Positions 17,852 through 26,841 of a stretch of DNA of 64,000 bases are shown here, piece by piece. The DNA comes from Sporolactobacillus sp. CQH2019 (lineage in GTDB: Bacteria; Bacillota; Bacilli; Bacillales; Sporolactobacillaceae). Under the pieces are notes generated by a model. That model was not told where the DNA came from and searched no databases. It saw only the letters and a list, made by a program, of their open reading frames with translations. The stretch lies in assembly GCF_028765345.1 (NCBI RefSeq), contig NZ_JARAJZ010000001.1:248001-312000 (forward strand). Reading direction: 5' to 3'. Position 1 is the stretch's first letter. Each line of letters begins with the position of its first letter. A program made the position numbers and the translations under genes.

Positions 17852-18913
17852 TTACGGATTCATCGGCTTCACAAAATCCTGTGTGTAATAATTTTGATAG
17901 GATCCGACACCCAATTCGGTAAAAGCGCCGTTCAATAGATTTTTTCGATGATCGATGCTGTTCAGCCATCCAAGCGTGACCGCAATGGCATCCGGATACC
18001 CGGCCGCTATATTTTCGCCTGCCAGCTGAAACAGAATGTTTTCCTTTTCAAGACGTGTCTTTAGATCTCCCGACCACTTTGACTCATGGGAAAAATAATT
18101 TTTCTGCTTCATTTCCTCGCTGTGCTGATAAGCCGCCAGGTAAGCGGCATCGCTCCATTTCAGCGGCTGTTCTTTGAAACGCAGCCGCAGAAGATTGCTG
18201 ATATCAAAAATTTCCCGGTCTTCCGCCTGATCGACAGCCTGCCAATCCCGGCCGGAAAGAACGGGGTCCGCAGGCAGACGGCCAAGATAGCTCATGGAAT
18301 ACGGATGCTGCCTGACCAGGACATCGGCAGACATGTAGCGCACGCCGACCAGACTGTTCGTCACATGATCATGAGTCAGCTGGACCCAGATGCCGCCGAA
18401 CTTGATCAGCGGACGGGTCGTCATGTCTGCTTCACTTAAATTAAAATCAATGTCCGTTCCCTTGTAGGCCAGAGAAATGTTATTTTGAAGCGGGACATTG
18501 TTATAACTTGTCCTAGACTGCCCCCCGATCACAAACGGCGCTGTCGGCAGTTTTTTCCCGAGCGCATAGATGGTGGTCACACGGTGCGTCGTCTGATCAA
18601 TGCCGATCTGGCAGTAGCTTTCACTTCCTGTTCCATAAATGAACCATTGATAACCGTACTTGGTATCGTCAATGCGCTCCGGTTTTCCTAACGTTTTCAG
18701 TATATCGGACTGGCTCTTCCCCATGAATGTTTGTATTCCGCTCTTCGGAACGGTTGGGCCGGAACGGCTGTCAGAGGCAATGGCCGATGTCCGATGACTG
18801 TTTATCTGAATGTTTCGTCCGGATGCGGGATCGTTCCCGGAATTCATTAAAAATGATCCGGCAAAAACAATAACGGCTATGGAAAAAATGATCAGATTGA
18901 TTTTCCGGAACAT
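17852..18913 (-). CDS. ylbC: Secreted CAP/SCP-domain protein YlbC
   Basis: Protein of about 353 aa. An N-terminal signal or anchor helix (about 4-24) is followed by a CAP-associated N-terminal domain (about 60-200, with GKSQSDILKTLGKPERID). The C-terminal CAP domain is marked by NLLRLRFKEQPLKWSDAAYLAAYQHSEEM, NYFSHES, AGENIAAGY and HRKNLLNGAFTELGVGSY. The histidines and glutamates typical of the CAP pocket are present. ATG 18913 sits behind AAGGAGG; ATG 18916 is adjacent. Function of the family in bacilli is unsettled. Confidence 0.9.
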   Translation of the reverse strand: MFRKINLIIFSIAVIVFAGSFLMNSGNDPASGRNIQINSHRTSAIASDSRSGPTVPKSGIQTFMGKSQSDILKTLGKPERIDDTKYGYQWFIYGTGSESYCQIGIDQTTHRVTTIYALGKKLPTAPFVIGGQSRTSYNNVPLQNNISLAYKGTDIDFNLSEADMTTRPLIKFGGIWVQLTHDHVTNSLVGVRYMSADVLVRQHPYSMSYLGRLPADPVLSGRDWQAVDQAEDREIFDISNLLRLRFKEQPLKWSDAAYLAAYQHSEEMKQKNYFSHESKWSGDLKTRLEKENILFQLAGENIAAGYPDAIAVTLGWLNSIDHRKNLLNGAFTELGVGSYQNYYTQDFVKPMNP

Positions 18914-19130
18914 CATTTCCTCCTTCTGAAACATAAATACTTTTTTTCATTATATCAACTTTTGCGTTTGGCAGGGAAAAGAGTTGTTTCAGTACGGAAT
19001 TTTTCCATGAACGCCTTCCGATTTTTATCTATTTGGGTATCCCTTCAGCTCTTTGTCCCGCTGTACCGTCAATGGATGATCGACTCTTCCTGAAATCATC
19101 TATCTTTTGAAAGACGGAGCGTGTTTCCGC

Positions 19131-19590
19131 GATTAATAAACTTCGGCAACAGTCGATAGACTCCCGCGGTTGATAACCGGGTGTACCGGCTGAAGATCGA
19201 TCAAGCGCCGGCGGCGGCCGATAAACGGCACCTAACGACTGATAAACCGGGCGTCATGACCGATAAACGGCTTCTAACGACCGATAAACCGGGTGTCATG
19301 ACCGATAAACGGCTTCTAACGACCGATAAACGGCTTCTAACGATCGATAAACCGGGTGTCATGACCGATAAACGGCTTCTAACGATCGATAAACCGGATG
19401 TCATGACCGATAAACGGCTTCTAACGATCGATAAACCGGGTGTCATGACCGATAAACGGCTTCTAACGATCGATAAACCGGGTGTCATGACCGATAAACG
19501 GCACCTAACGATCGATAAACCGGATGTCATGACCGATAAACGGCTTCTAACGATCGATAAACGGCCTGCCGCGGTTGATAAGTCGTCATT
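19131..19590 (-). repeat. 21-bp-period tandem repeat array, locus A
   Basis: Regular array with GATAAAC every 21 bp on the plus strand. Units alternate between two types (GGTGTCATGAC and GGCTTCTAACGAT interiors), giving a 42-bp higher-order period. On the minus strand the unit reads CGGTC-N10-GTTTAT, the same architecture as the array near 29 kb. The first ~85 bp (19131-19215) are degenerate. Because 21 is a multiple of three the array stays open in several frames and mimics a Lys/Asp/Thr heptapeptide protein; no RBS or start supports it as a gene. It fills the 18914-19764 gap with no other feature seen. Confidence 0.9.
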
Positions 19591-19764
19591 TATGACGTCC
19601 GTGCAGAATACCCCTCTTTTCTGAGGAATAAATCGCCGTCCGCTTGAACATTCAGAGCCATAGACTGCTGCTCATGCAAACCGATCGTTTTTCGGAAAAA
19701 TCGACGGCGCTTTCACGCCGCGGCCCAACAGAATACGTGAGGGGAGAGGAATACTCATTTTTAT

Positions 19765-20280
19765 CTATTCGGACAGAAGAACCACCCAGACCTGTCCTTT
19801 TTTCCCGGTCGCGTAGCCGGTTCCGATTCTTTTTAACGTCTTTTTCTTGATGAGCCGCTCCTCATGGTCGGCCAGACGCTCTGCTGCCGGAGAAAAGTGT
19901 GCGTTAAGGGACGCGCGAAATACCAATGCCACGACTTGACCGCCGCCGCGGCCAAAAAGGCGGGTCAGCTTCGCCACATCGACTTTTTCGCTCCGTCCCG
20001 CAGCCAGATCTTCGGCAGACGAACGTGCGAACCGGAACAGATCCCAGTCAGCTTTGAGTGCGGGCAGTGCGGCCCTCTTCCTTTCTCCGTTAATCCGATT
20101 GGCCAGCAGCCGTTCCGGGGAATTGACAGGAGAAAAATGATCCCCGTTTTGAGAAGACGATGTCGATGGTTCTTCCGCCGTCTGAACAGTACTCGCATGC
20201 GTAATGAAAGTGCAGGCGGCAGTCAGGGCAAAAGCAGCGAAAAAAAAACTAAGATACCTGAAAAAGGCCGATCTTTTCAT
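19765..20280 (-). CDS. Small secreted CAP-like domain protein
   Basis: Protein of 171 aa. Signal peptide (about 1-28: basic start, hydrophobic core, THASTVQTA) followed by a Ser-rich linker. The shortened CAP-like domain has LLANRINGERKRAALPALKADWDLFRFARSSAEDLA, and the C-terminus KRIGTGYATGKKGQVWVVLLSE resembles the last CAP strand. The NYFSHES and AGEN histidine motifs of the full domain are not seen, so it is probably a degenerate paralogue of ylbC, which lies just upstream beyond the repeat array. ATG 20280 follows AAGGAGGAAG. Confidence 0.78.
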   Translation of the reverse strand: MKRSAFFRYLSFFFAAFALTAACTFITHASTVQTAEEPSTSSSQNGDHFSPVNSPERLLANRINGERKRAALPALKADWDLFRFARSSAEDLAAGRSEKVDVAKLTRLFGRGGGQVVALVFRASLNAHFSPAAERLADHEERLIKKKTLKRIGTGYATGKKGQVWVVLLSE

Positions 20281-20364
20281 CAAGCTTCCTCCTTCGTCAT
20301 CCAGCATCATTTTCGCCAAAACCCGCTGCCGCTAAACACATAAGGAGTCTGCACCGTCAGACGA

Positions 20365-20868
20365 TCATTGGAGAAGCTTGGCCATATAAAATTCATCCAC
20401 GCGTTTCCCGTCCAGAACAACCGCCGCTTTGCGTGTCCCCTCCACTTGATAGCCGGCCGTCCCATACAGCAGCATGCCCGGACGGTTGACCGACATAACG
20501 GTCAGTTCCAGTCGGAAAATATCATTTTCTTTTGCCCAGCTTTCGGCTTTTTCAAGCAGAAGCCTGCCGTAGCCCAACCGCCTCCACGCCTGAAGGACGG
20601 CTGTCACCGTCCGCGCCCGGTGACGGATCTGTTCCCTTCCGTCGCCCAATACAGCCGTAAAACCGATCAATTGTCCGTCATGTTCGGCTGCAAACCATGC
20701 GCTGTGCACCGATTTTTCTGTTTCTTTCAGACGTTTATGCATCGGCGCAGCAGCGTTTGGGCACTCATTCCCTGCAAAAGGCATATATTTCGCCTCGTCG
20801 CCCAATATGCGGTTGAAGCGCAGAAATGCCTCTGTATCCGCTGCCGTCATTTTTCTGATAACCGCCAT
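20365..20868 (-). CDS. GNAT-family N-acetyltransferase
   Basis: Protein of 167 aa. The acetyl-CoA binding motif is visible as VLQAWRRLGYGRLLLEKAESWAKEN (about 98-122), followed by LELTVMSVNRPGMLLYGTAGYQVEGTRKAAVVLDGKRVDEFYMAKLL, the usual end of ribosomal- or small-molecule GNATs. ATG 20868 was preferred to 20898 because GGAGAG lies just upstream. The substrate cannot be read from sequence. It follows ctaB on the same strand after a terminator, so it is a separate unit. Confidence 0.88.
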   Translation of the reverse strand: MAVIRKMTAADTEAFLRFNRILGDEAKYMPFAGNECPNAAAPMHKRLKETEKSVHSAWFAAEHDGQLIGFTAVLGDGREQIRHRARTVTAVLQAWRRLGYGRLLLEKAESWAKENDIFRLELTVMSVNRPGMLLYGTAGYQVEGTRKAAVVLDGKRVDEFYMAKLLQ

Positions 20869-21017
20869 TTGTTTCCACTCTCCTTCCCGAACATTCACTT
20901 ACTAGTCTATTGTCCCGGAAAAGAAATTAGAAAGCACGGCTTCGCCGGATCCCCGGCACAGATGGGCGGGTCCCGCAGCACGCGGCGTTTCTGTCCAGCC
21001 GTACAATTCGGTACAAC

Positions 21018-21042
21018 AAAAAAAGGACGCCGGCCGGCGCCC
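21018..21042 (-). terminator. Terminator downstream of ctaB
   Basis: GGGCGCC and GGCGTCC pair around GGCC and are followed on the minus strand by T7. It lies 36 nt after the ctaB stop. Confidence 0.88.
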
Positions 21043-21078
21043 CTCTCTTCGTATTTTGTTATCTTCGGCTGCCGGCAA

Positions 21079-22014
21079 TTATAAAAACGTTGAAACGATC
21101 ATCGCCAGGAACAGAAGCGTCATGTAGTTCAGCGAGGCGACAAACATGATTCTCGACCATTTTACCGTGTCTTTCGTATATAGTCCGTACACAGAAAGAG
21201 CCAGCCAGCCAAAGCCCAGAATCACCGCGGCCGCTGTATAAACGGCACCGAGCGAATAAAGAAGCAGAGAAACCGGAACAAGGACGGCAACGTAGATAAT
21301 CATCTGACGCTTCGTTATCCCGAATCCGGCCACGACCGGCAGCATCGGAATGCCCGCACGCCGGTATTCTTCGACACGCTTAATCGCCAGGGCAAGAAAA
21401 TGGGGAGGCTGCCAGAGAAACATGATCATGAACAGCAGCCAGGGAACGGGCGAATTAAGCGAAGGATCAATGGCCGCCCAGCCGATAATCGGCGGCACAG
21501 CCCCGGCAATGCTCCCGACAATTGTATTGATCGAATGCGTCCGTTTCAGCCACAGGGTATAAATAATAACATAAACGATCAAGCCGATCAGGCCGAACAA
21601 GGCAGACGTCTGGGAAGCTGCGAAAAGCGCCGCAAGCCCGGCAAACGATAGAATGATTCCCATCGTCAAGACTTTCTTTCCTTCAAACCTGCCTGTCGCC
21701 GAGGGGCGCTCCTGCGTTCTTTCCATTAATTGATCAATATCACGGTCAATATAATTGTTCAAAGAACATCCGCCCGCGATAATCAGCCCGGTTCCGACAA
21801 GAACAAAAAGAACCGGGAAAATAAAAGAGGAGATAGGCTGCTGAGTGAAATAGAGCGCAAGCCAGACACCCGTAAAAACGGTAATCAGGTTTGAATTGAC
21901 AATTCCCATTTTTACCGTTGTCAAAACATCTTTAAACGTCATGCCGACGGCGTCGGCAGACTCAAGCGTCTCTTTCTTTTCAAATGTTTGTCCGGATACA
22001 ATCGTTTTATTCAT
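21079..22014 (-). CDS. ctaB: Protoheme IX farnesyltransferase (heme O synthase)
   Basis: Protein of 311 aa in the UbiA prenyltransferase family, with about nine membrane segments. The first Asp-rich motif is NNYIDRDIDQLMERTQERP (about 100-118). WQPPHFLALAIKRVEEYRRAGIPMLP is the heme O synthase signature. It farnesylates heme B to heme O, the substrate of CtaA. ATG 22014 (Met-Asn-Lys-Thr) was chosen over the longer frame. Divergent from ctaA. Unlike B. subtilis, no ctaCDEFG oxidase genes follow it. Confidence 0.94.
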   Translation of the reverse strand: MNKTIVSGQTFEKKETLESADAVGMTFKDVLTTVKMGIVNSNLITVFTGVWLALYFTQQPISSFIFPVLFVLVGTGLIIAGGCSLNNYIDRDIDQLMERTQERPSATGRFEGKKVLTMGIILSFAGLAALFAASQTSALFGLIGLIVYVIIYTLWLKRTHSINTIVGSIAGAVPPIIGWAAIDPSLNSPVPWLLFMIMFLWQPPHFLALAIKRVEEYRRAGIPMLPVVAGFGITKRQMIIYVAVLVPVSLLLYSLGAVYTAAAVILGFGWLALSVYGLYTKDTVKWSRIMFVASLNYMTLLFLAMIVSTFL

Positions 22015-22378
22015 TTTCAGACCTTCCTTCCAAGAAATAGCCGGCACTTCATCCGGTCCCTATCCGGTACGGCAATTGCCGCGTACCGGAGCTCCCGATT
22101 TCATATCGTTTAAATGTAAATGGAAACTTACCTTTTATCTGCAATCCGTTCTGAATAATTCACGCCCAGTTTTATTATAAATGAAGGCCGCCGCTTTGTC
22201 TTCAATAAAGTACAATGATATTAATCACTTATCCGTTGCGATGAGCCGACAATGCTCGTACAAAATAAAGGCCGACATTCTCGCAATTGATCCCGGATCT
22301 GTTAGAATATAACTGTAAAAAGCTTTATGAATCATGCCTTTATATGCTGCCGAAGCATAGGAAAACAGGAGGATACAT
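22015..22378. other. ctaB-ctaA divergent intergenic region
   Basis: 364 nt without an ORF of note. It must hold both promoters. TATAAT-like hexamers occur on the minus strand near 22170-22180 (towards ctaB) and as TATAAC near 22307 (towards ctaA), but neither has a convincing -35 at normal spacing. No clear ResD-type site was identified by eye. Confidence 0.4.
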
Positions 22379-23299
22379 ATGAAAGACCGCTACTTGAGAA
22401 TTATGAGCATCGCAGGTGTACTGTCCGTTTTAATTGTCATACTGATGGGCGCTCTCGTGACGAATACCGGATCGGCTTACGGGTGCGGAAACAACTGGCC
22501 GCTCTGCAACGGACAGGTGATTCCGACCGCGGATAAACAGCAGACGTGGATTGAGTTCAGCCACCGGATCGTCTCCGGAATAGCATCAATTTTAACTGTC
22601 GTTCAGGCCGTCTGGATCTGGATCCGGCTGAAACATGTGAGAGAAACAAAGTTTCTGGCGATCGCCTCCGTCTTCTTTATTTTTCTTCAGGCATTTCTCG
22701 GGGCGGCCGCAGTCGTCTGGGGACAATCCGGTCCCGTCCTGGCTCTCCATTTCGGCATCTCGCTGCTTTCGTTCGCCAGCATGCTGCTGATCGCTTTTAT
22801 TGTTTTTGAGGGAACAGGGCCGCACGCCCGCCGGATCGCGCCGCCGATTCACCACGGCATGCGCTGGAACTTTATTCTGCTGAGCATTTATTCCTACATT
22901 CTGATCTACTCGGGCGCCTTCGTCCGCCATACGGGATCCACTCTCGGAAGCACGGACTTTCCGCTCATCAACGGGCGCTTGTTCCCGCAGCCGCTCGTCA
23001 GCAAAGCGGGTGTCCAGTATCTGCACCGCGTTTTGGCGTTCATTATTCTGCTCTGGCTGATCGTTACGCTGGTTGTCTGCTTAAAACGCTATAAAAACGT
23101 TCCCAGCCTGTCCGTCACTCTGTTTCTATCGCTCATTTTCGTCCTTCTTCAGTCTGTTTCCGGAATCATCATTATTAAGTCGCATATGGCACTCTATTCT
23201 TTAATTCTGCATTCCCTGTTTGTCACCTGCTTCTTCGGATTACTGATGATTCTGCTGATGCTCAGTCTGAGGAAAACCGGCGGACCGGAACACCGATGA
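22379..23299 (+). CDS. ctaA: Heme A synthase
   Basis: Protein of 306 aa with eight membrane helices, converting heme O to heme A. The extracytoplasmic cysteine pair C36/C43 (YGCGNNWPLCNG) and the E59/H62 motif in WIEFSHRIVSG match the B. subtilis residues implicated in catalysis. Further histidines occur in LALHFGISL, QYLHRVLA and LILHSLFV. AGGAGG lies 6 nt before the ATG. Its presence implies an aa3-type terminal oxidase somewhere in the genome, although none lies here. Confidence 0.94.
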   Translation: MKDRYLRIMSIAGVLSVLIVILMGALVTNTGSAYGCGNNWPLCNGQVIPTADKQQTWIEFSHRIVSGIASILTVVQAVWIWIRLKHVRETKFLAIASVFFIFLQAFLGAAAVVWGQSGPVLALHFGISLLSFASMLLIAFIVFEGTGPHARRIAPPIHHGMRWNFILLSIYSYILIYSGAFVRHTGSTLGSTDFPLINGRLFPQPLVSKAGVQYLHRVLAFIILLWLIVTLVVCLKRYKNVPSLSVTLFLSLIFVLLQSVSGIIIIKSHMALYSLILHSLFVTCFFGLLMILLMLSLRKTGGPEHR

Positions 23300-23337
23300 C
23301 CCGCAGCAGCTGCTGCATTACTTTATGTTGAATGCCG

Positions 23338-23372
23338 AAAAAGGAGAGGAGCATACGCTCCTCTCCTTTTTT
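23338..23372. terminator. Bidirectional terminator between ctaA and pyc
   Basis: GGAGAGGAGC and GCTCCTCTCC pair around ATAC, flanked by A5 and T6. It serves the convergent ends of ctaA (plus) and pyc (minus). Confidence 0.92.
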
Positions 23373-23394
23373 AATTATTCAGCTTCTTGCCGCT

Positions 23395-26300
23395 TTAATC
23401 CGTCAGCTCGATCATCAGGTCGCCCGTCTCAATAACATCATTTTCACCCACATAAAGCTTCTTAATGATACCGTCGCTCGGTGCCTGAACGGTCGTTTCC
23501 ATTTTCATCGCTTCAGTGACCAGCAAATGATCGCCCTTCTTTACACGTTCGCCGGAAGAAACGAGCACCTTGATGACCGTGCCGGGCATCGAAGCCCCGA
23601 TCTGCATCGGATTATTTTTATCGGCTTTCGAATGAACGACTTCCGTCGACTGGATGTTCATGTCTTTAATCGAGACTTCGCGGGGCTGGCCGTTGAGTTC
23701 AAAATAAATGGTTCGCGTTCCGTCCTTATGCGGCTGGCCGACCGAGATCAATTTCACGATCAGCGTCTTTCCCTCTTCGATTTCGACAGCAACCTCTTCG
23801 CCGAGGCGGAGCCCGTAGAAGAACGTCGGCGTGCTGAGGACAGCAAGCCGGCCGTAAGTCTCACAGAAATGCAGATAATCAATATATACCTTCGGATAGA
23901 GCGCGTACGACAGCACTTCACTTTTATTAAAGTCGCGCTCAAACTTTTCTTCAAGCATTGTCCGGATATCATTAAAATCTACCGGTTCCAGATGCTTGCC
24001 CGGACGGTCGTTCAACGGTTTTCTGCCTTTCAGGATAATACTCTGCAACTCTTTCGGAAAGCCCTGATAGGGCTGGCCGATTTCGCCCATAAAAAAGTTA
24101 ACGACCGAATCGGGAAAATCCAGCGTCTCGCCTTTTTCAAAAATATCGTCCTCAGTCAGATCATTTTGCACCATATAAAGAGTCATGTCTCCGACCACTT
24201 TTGAAGAAGGGGTCACTTTCACGATGTCTCCGAATAAAAGGTTGACCCGGCGATACATATCTTTAACTTCTTCAAAGCGTGTGCCGAGCCCGACGGCGAT
24301 CGCCTGCTGACGAAGATTGCTGTACTGGCCCCCCGGCATCTCCAGCCTGTATATCTCGGCATTAGATGTCTTCATGCCGCTTTCAAACGGAAAATAGTAA
24401 CGGCGCACTTTCTCCCAGTAGTGGCTGAGCGACTCCAGAGCGCCGATATCAACCTGCGGACGCCGCTCGCTTTCGCCGATGGCATAATAAAGCGCATTGA
24501 CGCTCGGCTGCGACGTAGTGCCCGCCACGGCCTCAACCGCGACGTCGATAATATCGACACCTGCTTCCACCGCGCGGGCGTACGTATAAACGCCGTTTCC
24601 GCTTGTGTCGTGCGTGTGAAGATGAACGGGAATCGTCAGCGTATCTTTCAGCGTCGAGATGAGCCGGTAGGCGGCTTCGGGCTTCAGCAGGCCGGCCATA
24701 TCTTTAATGCCGAGAATATGTGCTCCGGCATTTTCCATTTCCTTCGCCAGTTTTTTATAATAATCCAGATTATATTTTGTTCGCGAACCATCGAGAATGT
24801 CGCCTGTGTAACAGAGGGTGGCTTCGGCAATTTTCCCGCTTTCAATCACCGCATCCAGCGAAACCCGCATACCCTCCAGCCAGTTGAGACTGTCGAAGAC
24901 ACGGAAAACATCGACGCCTTCTGCAGCGGCCTCTTTGACAAATTCTCTAATCAGATTGTCCGGATAATTTTTATAGCCGACGGCATTGGACCCGCGGAGC
25001 AGCATCTGAAGGAGAATATTCGGCATTCTTCTGCGGATCTCGCGCAGCCTTGCCCATGGATCTTCTCTCAGAAATCTGTAGGCCGTATCGAACGTCGCGC
25101 CGCCCCACGCTTCTTCCGAAAACAGATGGGGCAGCAAATGCGCCGTTTGTGCCGCGATGCGGACAATATCCCTGCTTCTGACGCGCGTGGCGAGCAGGCT
25201 TTGATGCGCATCGCGGAATGTAGTGTCCGTAAGCAGGACATGCTGCTGCGCTTTAATCCATTCCGAAACGCCACGGGCTCCCTTTTCCTCAAGAATCTGC
25301 TTCGTTCCTCTCGGAAAGGCATCGGAAAGCTTTACATCTGGAAGAGGCGGAACGTCGAACACCGGTTTTTTATTTTTGGGAATCCCCGGATATCCATTAA
25401 TCGTCACGTTGCCGATATAGGTCAGCATTTTCGTTCCGCGGTCGCGGCTTTTTTCAAATACGAACAGCTCGGGTGTCGTGTCAATAAACGTTGTCGTGAC
25501 ACGTCCGGAAAGAAAATCCGGATGCTGGACCACATTGACCAGAAAAGGAATGTTGGTCTTCAGGCCCCTGATGCGGAATTCCTTAAGGTTGCGCAGCATC
25601 TTGGCCGCGGCACTCTTAAACGTCCTTCCCGAAGTAGAGAGCTTGACCAGGAGAGAATCATAGTACGGCGTGATCACGGAACCGGTGAACGCATTTCCTG
25701 CATCGAGGCGCACGCCGAACCCTCCGCCGCTGCGGTAGGCAACGATTTTCCCCGTATCCGGCATAAAATTATTGCTTGGATCTTCCGTCGTCACTCGGCA
25801 CTGAATGGCATAACCGTTTGTATGAATATCTTTCTGCTCGGGAATCAGGACCGGATCTTCGTGCAGGCCGTATCCCTCAGCAATCAGTATTTGCGATTGA
25901 ACAATATCAATCCCCGTAATCAGCTCCGTTACCGTGTGTTCAACCTGAACGCGCGGATTGACTTCAATAAAATAAAATTTACCGGAAGGAACAATGAGAA
26001 ATTCCACAGTCCCGGCATTCAGATAGTTCACGCTCTTCATCAGCCGGACTGCTGCCTCACAGATATCGTGGCGCAGTTTATCGCCCAGCCCCCGGCTCGG
26101 CGCAACTTCAACGACTTTCTGATGGCGCCGCTGAACGGAACAGTCTCTTTCGAAAAGATGCACCGTTTCTCCCGACTGATCGGCGATGACCTGAACCTCG
26201 ACGTGACGAGGATCGTCGAGGTACTGTTCGACATAGACATCCTCTTTGCCGAAAGTCTGTTTGGCCTCGGACTTGGCCCGCACAAACGCTTCCTCCAGGC

Positions 26301-26841
26301 TTTCATTGCTGCGGACAATGCGCATGCCGCGTCCGCCGCCGCCGAGCACGGCCTTGATAATGATCGGAAAACCGTGCGCCGCGGCAAAACGCCTGACATC
26401 GTCTACGGAATTTACCGGTCCCCCGGTACCCGGGATCACCGTGATTCCTGCGCGCTCCGCCGCCGCCCGTGCCGTCGATTTGTTCCCGAAGGTCACCAGA
26501 TGTTCAGGCTTCGGGCCGACAAAAAGAATCCCTTCCTCTTCGCATCGCCTGGCAAAGTCCGCATTTTCCGACAGAAAACCATAACCCGGATGGATGGCGT
26601 CAACGCCGTGAGCTTTGGCAATCTCGATAATGTTCTCGATATCAAGATAAGCTTCGGTCGGCTTTTTCCCCTCGCCGACCAGATAGGACTCGTCGGCTTT
26701 ATAGCGATGATAGGAGCCGATATCTTCTTTCGAATAGATGGCGACCGTACGGATGCCGAGTTCAGTGCATGCTCTACATACACGAATGGCAATTTCACCC
26801 CTGTTGGCAACAAGCAGCTTTTTAATAGAGCGTTGTGACAT
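23395..26841 (-). CDS. pyc: Pyruvate carboxylase
   Basis: Protein of 1148 aa, full family length, replenishing oxaloacetate from pyruvate, bicarbonate and ATP. Biotin carboxylase domain about 1-455 (GGGGRGMR loop, FIEVNPRVQVEHTVTE). Carboxyltransferase domain about 530-800 (TTFRDAHQSLLATRVR; metal-binding VHLHTHDTSGNG). Conserved allosteric/PC-linker region about 860-1040. C-terminal biotinyl domain with AMKMET, biotin lysine at about 1113. Its start overlaps the end of ftsW by 20 nt. The ftsW-pyc-ctaA order is as in B. subtilis. A very long antisense frame opposite it is a compositional shadow. Confidence 0.97.
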   Translation of the reverse strand: MSQRSIKKLLVANRGEIAIRVCRACTELGIRTVAIYSKEDIGSYHRYKADESYLVGEGKKPTEAYLDIENIIEIAKAHGVDAIHPGYGFLSENADFARRCEEEGILFVGPKPEHLVTFGNKSTARAAAERAGITVIPGTGGPVNSVDDVRRFAAAHGFPIIIKAVLGGGGRGMRIVRSNESLEEAFVRAKSEAKQTFGKEDVYVEQYLDDPRHVEVQVIADQSGETVHLFERDCSVQRRHQKVVEVAPSRGLGDKLRHDICEAAVRLMKSVNYLNAGTVEFLIVPSGKFYFIEVNPRVQVEHTVTELITGIDIVQSQILIAEGYGLHEDPVLIPEQKDIHTNGYAIQCRVTTEDPSNNFMPDTGKIVAYRSGGGFGVRLDAGNAFTGSVITPYYDSLLVKLSTSGRTFKSAAAKMLRNLKEFRIRGLKTNIPFLVNVVQHPDFLSGRVTTTFIDTTPELFVFEKSRDRGTKMLTYIGNVTINGYPGIPKNKKPVFDVPPLPDVKLSDAFPRGTKQILEEKGARGVSEWIKAQQHVLLTDTTFRDAHQSLLATRVRSRDIVRIAAQTAHLLPHLFSEEAWGGATFDTAYRFLREDPWARLREIRRRMPNILLQMLLRGSNAVGYKNYPDNLIREFVKEAAAEGVDVFRVFDSLNWLEGMRVSLDAVIESGKIAEATLCYTGDILDGSRTKYNLDYYKKLAKEMENAGAHILGIKDMAGLLKPEAAYRLISTLKDTLTIPVHLHTHDTSGNGVYTYARAVEAGVDIIDVAVEAVAGTTSQPSVNALYYAIGESERRPQVDIGALESLSHYWEKVRRYYFPFESGMKTSNAEIYRLEMPGGQYSNLRQQAIAVGLGTRFEEVKDMYRRVNLLFGDIVKVTPSSKVVGDMTLYMVQNDLTEDDIFEKGETLDFPDSVVNFFMGEIGQPYQGFPKELQSIILKGRKPLNDRPGKHLEPVDFNDIRTMLEEKFERDFNKSEVLSYALYPKVYIDYLHFCETYGRLAVLSTPTFFYGLRLGEEVAVEIEEGKTLIVKLISVGQPHKDGTRTIYFELNGQPREVSIKDMNIQSTEVVHSKADKNNPMQIGASMPGTVIKVLVSSGERVKKGDHLLVTEAMKMETTVQAPSDGIIKKLYVGENDVIETGDLMIELTD

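Noticed and set aside
19181-19624. Open frame of 147 codons with Asp-Lys-Arg/Pro heptapeptide repeats
   Set aside because: Frame openness follows from the 21-bp period; the opposite strand is open too, and there is no RBS. Treated as a DNA repeat.
24421-26838. 805-codon open frame antisense to pyc
   Set aside because: Mirror frame of a high-GC-third-position gene; no domain pattern, and pyc is unmistakable on the other strand.
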